Of a DNA stretch of 64,000 nucleotides, positions 57,400-64,000 are shown in pieces. Below the pieces are notes generated by a model, which saw only the letters and a list, made by a program, of their open reading frames with translations, searched no databases and was not told the origin of the DNA. Made by a program: the position numbers and the translations under genes. Positions within the stretch are counted from its first letter, which is position 1. Each line of letters begins with the position of its first letter. The stretch lies in NCBI RefSeq assembly GCF_026230105.1, contig NC_079479.1, forward strand, positions 32,891,385-32,955,384. The letters are read 5' to 3'. This DNA is from Diorhabda sublineata (Eukaryota; Arthropoda; Insecta; Coleoptera; Chrysomelidae).

Positions 57400-57800
57400 A
57401 GAATACCCTATAGATAAGCAAGCTGTTAAAAATATCTTCTCCGACGACGAGGCTATTTTCCTAGCTAAGAATAAGATGGTAACCAAGAAATGGAAGCGTT
57501 GCAAATAGGCTTTATAAGATAAGACAGTCACGAGCTTCAAGCACTTTACCATTAGAAACTCAACAGAAAAATTGAAGAGCCAGGTGACAAAGGCAACTAA
57601 ACTATAGGGTGCCTTAAGAGACATCATCGGGAGAAATAAACTAATTAATTCAAGATCAAAGTAAGAAGAAAAATTTACCGAATGGAAGATGTTGTTAGAT
57701 GTGTCAAAAGCAGAAGAAGAGGTCATGTGGACAGAAAAGATGATTATAGGTGGACCTCAAGCTAGACAATCCAAGTGATGGTATGACTTGTAGCTCCTAA
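57400..57800 (+). pseudogene. LINE ORF2 C-terminal relic
   Basis: The region reads EYPIDKQAVKNIFSDDE, KNKMVTKKWKRCK, TVTSFKHFTIRNSTEKLKS, LRDIIGRNKLINSRSK and RGHVDRKDDYRWT (57721-57757). GHV.R..D.RW is the conserved end of one insect LINE group, and RDI.G....D..RN before it fits the same order. Frames change around 57600 and 57670, and stops are present. The 57385-57726 open run on the opposite strand is only its antisense shadow. Confidence 0.6.
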
Positions 57801-58769
57801 AATGGACCAAGTCCTTAACCACGGTTTATTTATGAAATGAAGAAAACTTATAGTATTACTTGTTATTAAAAATAAAGTTCATCCAATATATATTTACGGT
57901 TTTTGGGCTGTTCGCTAACAGTACAATTGATTACAGCCTTTAAAAATGGATGGATGAATTAATTTTTGAGAGAATCGGGTTTGGAAGATCAGCATTGATA
58001 AAAAAAGAAGAGATAGTTTGTTACGAACAGAACTACGGAATTTTCAAATGGAAAACGATTACTCCATTTAAAAACAATTAAATAATAAAGGTCGCACTTT
58101 GATAAACGTTTGGCAAATCGGATTAAACATCCTATGAGAGAGATCAGGAAATTTATCGTTCTTAATATTTCGAAATATGTAATAATCATAATGCAAATAT
58201 AAATCGTGGATCAAATCGCGATAAAAACTTTTTTTTTACAAACGCACAAGTTAACTCGGAAATTATAATTTGATCCACCTCTGTTCGTTGATAGATGGAG
58301 ATGAAAGCGTGGAAATGTGTGGAGAATCGTGCATGCAAAAGGGATAATGCTAATTGTATTGTCGACCGCGAGAATCTGCTGATGCAAGATGAAATTTCTG
58401 TTATCAGATATATTGTTTTGTTACAATTTTTCATGGGGTTGTGAACTAAAGAAAATCTATTGTTGAGCTGTCATCTACGAGTAAATTGAAAAAAATGTAC
58501 TAAGCTAGAAGCTTTTTAACTTTTTCAATCGCATACTTATTTAACATTTCAATTGTCCTCAATTTTGAAAATTGGATACGTAGTAAAAATTTCAGAAGAA
58601 TGTGTATTCAACAAAGTCAATATTTGGCGAGCTTCCTAGCTCACTGAAATATTGAGATCTACGGATTTAATTGAGATTCATTAGTTTTTATCCAAAATGA
58701 AAGTGTATTATGTTTAAGTAGACTCGTTCAGAAGGCTGTTAGTTTATAGAGAATCAAACAATGTCCAGA
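57801..58769. other. Non-coding stretch
   Basis: No recognisable coding or repeat feature apart from the start of the mariner fragment at the right edge. Confidence 0.4.
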
Positions 58770-58985
58770 AAAGGGAAAGCCGGATTCAAAGAAGGCATAG
58801 CAAGATCATGGCTTCGGTTTTTTGGGATGCACGTGGGATAATTTTAATTGATTATCATGAAAAAGGAAAAACTATCAACGGCGAGTATCATGCGAACTTA
58901 TTGCAACATTTGAGCGATGATATCAAGCAAAAACGGCTAAGAAGAAAGTGTTGTTTCATCAAGACAATGCACCAGATTTGAGATG
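58770..58985 (+). pseudogene. Mariner fragment, middle of the transposase
   Basis: One frame reads KIMASVFWDARGIILIDYHE, then KGKTINGEYHANLLQHLSDD and IKQKR (58805-58938), without a stop. A single-frame shift then gives KVLFHQDNAP (second catalytic Asp, to about 58975). The sequence breaks off abruptly at CCAGA, so the third Asp and the C-terminus are absent, as is everything before the middle. The open frame is well preserved, so this fragment is probably younger than most mariner relics here. Its 5' portion, TTCGGTTTTTTGGGATGC, is also shared with the copy at 55495. Confidence 0.8.
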
Positions 58986-59710
58986 AATATATTTTTTTCC
59001 AATATTTTAGTGGCGTGTTCTTTGTTGGGCCAGGTATTTCCGAGACTATCTTCCATATTTCGCGTACCAATATACAAAGAATATAATCTATTATGGTATC
59101 TTCTGTTAAAAAGGTAATTTAATGTGTAAAATCTCAACGATTTCGTCCATGAAAACTTTCTAACTGCTATATTGAAGAAGATAATAACCAATTCATTCTT
59201 TTTGTTTTTCAATATGATGTTATATTTGCAAATTAAGACTTACGTGCAATAATTTCATGACTTATTACTATAAATCTCTTATGTAAATTAATACTAAAAG
59301 TCTCGTCAGTAATAATATTAAAACCGTGTCTTGATGTTTCACTTGACATTTCTATTATGGAGATTTGATGCAATTAATCAAGAATAATACATAAAGTATT
59401 GCCTGTAATTACCATTATGATTGCCGTGATAAGATCTAGACTGTTCTATACAATTTAGTCACATCAATTTTGGATACTGTAGGCCAGTAACTGTAACATA
59501 TTAATTTATAATAATTACTATTTCTCCGGGGCAACGTTTCAATGACTTCCTTTTTGTTTTTTGCCATAATTAATTATACATGGTCCATAACTTGTGGTAA
59601 GACTCAATAAACAACCAGTGTGTTGATAAATTAGTTGTTTTGGAAATATTTTAAACGGCAAATACGGTTGAGACAAAAAAATGAAGAAGAAATTACGTTC
59701 AATACTAATA
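58986..59710. other. Non-coding stretch
   Basis: Nothing recognised. It separates the truncated mariner from the long-terminal-repeat transposon. TA at 59709-59710 is the probable left target base pair of that element. Confidence 0.4.
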
Positions 59711-60040
59711 GGCTGGGGCCGTTACCTTTTTGAGATGAAAAAATTAGTAGCAGACAACCGCCGGATGGAATATAAAATTGTGGTCATAGACAATGAAAAA
59801 AATTAGAAAATGAGTTTAAAGGAAATAGTGAAATGGGGTGTTATTCAAGGGATGAAATACGTTTTTCGTTATTTGTCGCGAAACGAGACTTTCTAGAGAG
59901 AAATGAAAAAATCTAAAACTCTGATTTAATACATTTTTCGACATAACCTCAAAGTTTGCGAGAACATAACGAAAAATCGATTTTTCTGTTTTTTATGAAT
60001 ATTTTTTTACAATTTTTCCGAAAAAACACTCATATCTTTG
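59711..60040 (+). repeat. Left long terminal inverted repeat
   Basis: It matches the complement of 61030-61432 from the outer GGCTGGGGC to an inner CCGAAAAAACA at about 60018. Small indels make the right arm about 70 bp longer. Confidence 0.8.
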
Positions 60041-60629
60041 TCGAATAACATTTATGTTAGACTGTGTATAATATTTTTATAAATGAATAAAATAAATGAC
60101 GTTGAATGAAGGTCATCACGGAAAGGTACGGAAAACTTTATGAAACTTAACATTTACGTGGATATTAAAAGTACTTTATTAATTTTCATGAGCCACAATT
60201 AAATTTCGAAAACTTTACAATCCTATCAAATTATTCTAAACGCATATGATAACATAAAATACAACACAACATAAAATTTATTTATATTGGCTAAGAATTC
60301 TTTACTTGTAGCTTATAAAAAGAAATAATTGTTAAAATCTATCTATCAATTTTATTCTTTTTTTGTTGTGCTTCGTTTTCTTTATAAATTGAACTCTCAA
60401 ATTGTGTATTATCCTCAAATTCGTTGGTATTCTTAGGTACATCAACTTCGTTGTTATTATTCTCTGCTGGCCTTCATCAATATCTTCTGTTTAAGCCATT
60501 TGAATATTTCTCAGTGCATTGGTACATTTTAAGCATTTGGTTATCGCATCTTCATTGCGAAGTATAGCTAACGCTTTTTAACGACTTTTGGGGAGGAGAG
60601 GTCCTTGAAAAGAGAAGTCGGAACTGTCA

Positions 60630-60840
60630 AGAGATGTATTTTGGTAAGAGTTCTCCTACATTTTCGTTTCAGCCCCAGTGCTTTTCTTTGCTGTTGTCCT
60701 GATCTTTATTAAAATTATTACCCAGCCAAGTTTGCAATTAGTAGGAGTGTTGTGCAGCTGCTTCTTCAGTTGGAGGGAGTTTTCGACCTTTTGAAGTGGA
60801 TTTTTTGATAGCTTGCTGATACAGCTCAAATAGTAATTGA
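60630..60840 (-). pseudogene. Decayed gene inside the long-TIR transposon
   Basis: The minus strand reads LFELYQQAIKKSTSKGRK, LPPTEEAAAQHSY (60780-60742), TAA, LQTWLGNNFNKD (about 60737-60705), a shift, then HWG, TGA, NENVGELLP (about 60675-60645). LPPT..AA..HS followed by Q.WLG..L, then .WGW..E...L.P, is a combination I recall from predicted, largely uncharacterised insect proteins thought to be transposon-linked, in which a Cys-rich tail follows. Here the Trp of WGW is a TGA and a TAA lies after HSY, so the copy is dead. A Cys-rich tail is not clearly visible. No DDE transposase motif was found. The family identification is from memory and needs a search. Confidence 0.5.
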
Positions 60841-61029
60841 TTTAATAAATTTTACATTTTCACACTTTTTTTAATACTAGCTGTAATTTGAGATCCAAAA
60901 TTTCAAAATTTGTTCCAATACGTAACAATCAAATTTAGCTTTGTTGCCAACTTTATTTATTTTATACCAAAGTAAGTTTTTTCATCAAAATGTTATAAAT
61001 ATTAACATAAATATACTTAAAAATTGAGA

Positions 61030-61432
61030 GCAATGAAAAAAACCATCGAGATTCGAATTGTTTTTTCGGTTTTTAACAACTTCAAGCTGCTAAATAACAG
61101 AAAACCAATCAAGTTGAAAAAAATCGTTTTTTCGTCATTGTCTCACAAAGTTTGAGGTTATGTCAAAAAATATATGAAAAAGAAGTTTTAGATTTTATTG
61201 TCTACAGCTTTTGTATGAAACACTTTTCTTTAGGAGGTCTCGTTTCGCCACAAATAACGAAGAACGGTTTTCATCCCTTAAATAGCACCCCATTACACTA
61301 CTTCCCTGCATCTCCAAAGTTCCAAAGGTTTTTTCTGATTCTTAATGACCTTAACTATATATTCCAGCCGGGCGTTGCCTGCTACTGATTTTGTTTTTTT
61401 TCAACCATAAAAAATCCATAACAGCCCCAGCC
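61030..61432 (-). repeat. Right long terminal inverted repeat
   Basis: It is the inverted partner of 59711-60040. An open run on the plus strand at 61152-61388 lies wholly inside it and is not considered a gene. Confidence 0.8.
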
Positions 61433-61919
61433 TATAAGTGAAATTAGAATGTGACGCTATATGTATATTGAAAATATCTGATTCTTTTATTATGTTATTG
61501 GATGTTCTTAAAATAAAATACAACGCATATACTATATATAATTTCTTCTCGAGTTTTTTTGCTTATTATTTTCGCAATACATCATAAAAATCTAAGTGTT
61601 TTCCGTAAAGTTTAAAAGCCTGTTTCAAAGCTTTGAAGACAATTATTATGCTATATTATATTGTTTCTTTTAGTACATGCACGGTTTTTACCGAGCAGTA
61701 CACGATTGCTCTAAATTAGCCTCGTCAACTCAAGAATTGCAGGGGAAAGTGGGACATAAATTTAATGAATAAATTTATTGGAAAGTGTATTTGAACTTCA
61801 CACGGACGAACTGAAAAATCGCATTTGTGGTAGATTTAGATCAAAATTATTGATTCATGGAAAGAACAGTGGTAATCTGTAAAATGGGGTACTAAAAATT
61901 TCTGTATTAACGGAAACTT
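61433..61919. other. Non-coding stretch
   Basis: Nothing recognised between the long-TIR element and the mariner fragment. Confidence 0.4.
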
Positions 61920-62200
61920 GGTGGTCCAATAAGCCTCAGATCTGACTGGAATACAATTTGTGAAACGTGTGTTTCAAATCGGTGAATACCACATTGTTTA
62001 GTATTTGATTGGCAGTTATGAATAGTGGAGAGAAATTGATCATAGTACAATATGAAAAATGTTAGTCCAACTAATATAAAACTTGATTCTACTTTTCTAT
62101 TCACAACAATAAAATATTGGGTAGCAGAGTTTGAACGAGACCATGCGACCATATCATCGGAAAAAATCCACAAAGCGTTGCTGGAAGTTACCAAAAAAAT
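61920..62200 (+). pseudogene. Mariner N-terminal fragment, copy 2 of the family at 47640
   Basis: The frame from about 62058 reads KNVSPTNIKLDST, then TTIKYWVAEFERDHATISSE and KIHKALLE (about 62105-62185). The usual mariner start has LSP..I...L.ST, then TVK.WVAEFKRG.T, then I.KIH..VL, so this is the first helix-turn-helix and the linker. The upstream 140 bp match 47640-47785 in order, so both belong to one family. No catalytic part follows; after 62190 the frame degenerates. The segment that normally holds DDERSGRP is deleted. Confidence 0.7.
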
Positions 62201-63244
62201 ACCAACATGATATGGATTAGGCCTACTGGGGATATCACGATAAAAAACTTGCCTCTTTCTTTACCTCATGGTGAAACGGAAAAGAGTATTTTTGCCGACT
62301 ATACTTTACGTCGCTCGTACGCGAAAACTTTTGATTTTAGAAAAGAAAAAGTTATGACATGAATTATAGGAAATTTTTTCTGCAATCATTTTGTATAGAT
62401 ATGTTTTTCTGTAAAATGCGTCGGAAACGAGTTATTATCAAAAAAATATGACGTGTTAAAGTTGAAATTAGGTAAGAGCACGTCAAAATCTATAAAATTG
62501 ACAGTTTTCAAAACTCTCTGAAAACTTTCCAAGTAAAAATACCCCATGACTATAATAAACAAAGGTAAAAAAATGAAAATAGGGCATTGAAAAAGGTGAA
62601 TCAGCTTCAAAGACAAGACCATCTGCAGTCGTTTTATTTGGGAAGAGCGTTATCTTGAAAAAACGTATGAATTTGAAAATAATGTTTCCTTGGGTACCTT
62701 CCGGAAGACCCTCTACAAGAAATACTTGTCTTGAAATCTAGTTCACACGTTTTCGCGTTAAGAATATTTCATCTATTGTTTAATCAATAATAAGTATGTT
62801 AATATAATAAATAAACTTTTCTTGATCTAGTAGATTTATTGTTGAAGTTATTTATCACGTATTCCATTTATCTGATCGTAAATGGTCGAGATAAATTCTG
62901 TTTGTTGTGTTATTAATCGTACTAAACATTTTTATTTACGAATATGAGTTAATATCTTTTCATATGATGTATATAATTTGAAGGAAAGTTTTTTATATAA
63001 ATGCTATTCCATTTTAATGTATTTTTTTACCTTTTACAACTTAATTAATGTGTAATTATTTCGTAAACTACTCACGCAACAAAATAACATTGATATTTTT
63101 TTATTGTTCATGTAACTAGACATCAACAGTATGATAACGTTTTATTTGATTTATCAACGAATCTATTATAATATTTTGATGTGAAGATTATATCAGAAGA
63201 AGTTAAATACATCTATCAAAGTACAATGCCATTTTCTTTTTAAC
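62201..63244. other. Non-coding stretch
   Basis: No feature recognised up to the satellite at the right edge. Confidence 0.4.
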
Positions 63245-64000
63245 TATACTAAATAATAGCTGTTTGTTTGTATGGTTAAATTAAAATATACAACGACAAT
63301 TCCAGATTAAGACCCAGGTGGTTATTGGATGCGAAAGCTGTAGAAGTCAAGAGGAAGATGGCGAAGAAAAGACATCGTCAACCAGCAAACTCCAGCATTA
63401 TACTGCAGCGATCAGTATTTGGTTGTTTATATGTTTGAAAGCTATTTAAAACTGAAATATACAACTACAACTCCAAATTAAGACCCAGGAGGTTATTGGA
63501 TGTGAAAGCTGTAGAAGCCGAGAGATAGATGGCGAAGAAAAGACATCGTCAACCACCAAACTCTAGGATTATACTGTAGCGATCAGTATTTGGTTGTTTA
63601 TATGTTGGAAAGCTATTTAAAACTGAAATATACAACTACAATTCCAGATTGAGACTCAGGTGGTTATTGGATGTGGAAGCTGTAGAAGTCAAGAGGAAGA
63701 TGGCGAAGAAAAGACATTGTCAACCACCAAACTCTAGCATTATACTGTAGCGATCAGTATTTGGTTGTTTATATGGTTGAGAGCTATTTAAAACTAGAAT
63801 ATAGAACTACAATTCCCGATTTAGACCCAGGTGGTTATTGGATGTGAAAGCTGTAGAAGCCGAGAGGTAGATGGCGAAGAAAAGACATCGTCAACCAGCA
63901 AACTCTAGGATTATACTGCAGCGATCAGTATTTGTTTGTTTATATATTTGAAAGCTATTTAAAACTGAAATATAGAACTACAATTCCAGATTGAGACTCA
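63245..64000. repeat. 171-bp satellite array, running off the window
   Basis: The phrase CCAGATT (or CCAAATT, CCCGATT) followed by ..GAC.CAGG recurs at 63302, 63473, 63644, 63815 and 63986, exactly 171 bp apart each time. Each unit also carries GGTTATTGGATG, GCTGTAGAAG, ATGGCGAAGAAAAGACAT, CGATCAGTATTTG and GCTATTTAAAACT in order. Units differ at about ten to fifteen positions by eye. The pair at 63473 and 63815 shares GCCGAGAG.TAGATGG, and the pair at 63302 and 63644 shares GTCAAGAGGAAGATGG, so alternate units resemble each other. The array has at least 4.4 units and its right end is outside the window. Confidence 0.95.

Larger units (their letters stand above)
59711..61432. mobile_element. 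DNA transposon with long terminal inverted repeats, unclassified
   Basis: The left end starts GGCTGGGGCCGTTA and the right end, on the opposite strand, starts GGCTGGGGCTGTTA. TA lies directly outside both ends. The two arms match in order over more than 300 bases: GTAGCAG, GCCGGATGGAATATA / CCCGGCTGGAATATA, AATGGGGTG, AAGGGATGAAA, CGTTATTTGT, GCGAAACGAGAC, CATAACCTCAAA and ACGAAAAA. The total length is about 1.72 kb, with about 1 kb between the arms holding a broken minus-strand gene. Long arms plus a TA target could suit a Tc1/mariner-related or other TIR superfamily, but the GGCTGGGG terminus does not match a family I can name. Confidence 0.8.

Noticed and set aside
57385..57726. 113-codon open run on the minus strand
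   Set aside because: It is antisense to a LINE C-terminal relic on the plus strand.
61152..61388. 78-codon open run on the plus strand
   Set aside because: It lies entirely within the right terminal inverted repeat of the long-TIR transposon.

Overview
This is a gene-poor, strongly A+T-rich piece of a eukaryotic nuclear genome, almost certainly from an insect. The evidence is the mix of mobile elements: many mariner relatives, RTE-like and Jockey-like non-LTR retrotransposons, Penelope-like retroelements with a GIY-YIG end, a P-type element with a THAP domain, PIF/Harbinger and Tc1. There is nothing bacterial or organellar. A beetle would fit, but the sequence alone does not prove it. I found no intact host gene. 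The only host-type candidate is one possible internal exon at 39049-39162 on the minus strand, of unknown function.

Layout. 1-8 kb: decayed LINE pieces in non-coding DNA. 8.4-15.75 kb: an uninterrupted satellite of 46 monomers of 160 bp, organised into higher-order repeats, with a left border that still resembles the sequence the monomer probably came from. 16-23 kb: three LINE relics and a minus-strand mariner. 24.7-25.6 kb: a very degenerate tandem repeat of about 140 bp. 26-33 kb: the densest transposon cluster (LINE ends, Penelope-like pieces, PIF/Harbinger, two mariners of different lineages, a minus-strand LINE reverse transcriptase). 36-37.4 kb: the best preserved transposon, a Tc1-type DD34E element with both terminal repeats but a transposase broken by frameshifts and a stop. 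37.5-49 kb: LINE and mariner relics and a duplicated repeat near 43-44 kb. 49.9-51.1 kb: an internally deleted P-type element that keeps a recognisable THAP exon-intron boundary. 53.7-59 kb: a minus-strand Jockey-like RNase H relic, two deleted mariners, a hammerhead-like inverted repeat and another LINE end. 59.7-61.4 kb: a transposon with terminal inverted repeats of about 330-400 bp and a decayed minus-strand gene. The window ends inside a second satellite with an exact 171-bp period.

Every coding relic I recognise carries stops, frameshifts or deletions, so no element here looks able to move by itself. The parts with recent dynamics are the two satellite arrays: their monomers and higher-order blocks are far more alike than the surrounding dead transposons, which points to continuing unequal exchange or amplification. 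The features most worth follow-up are the 160-bp higher-order satellite, the long-terminal-repeat transposon with its unusual gene, the P-element THAP relic, the hammerhead-like fold and the possible exon near 39.1 kb. I did not find a convincing new multi-gene system.
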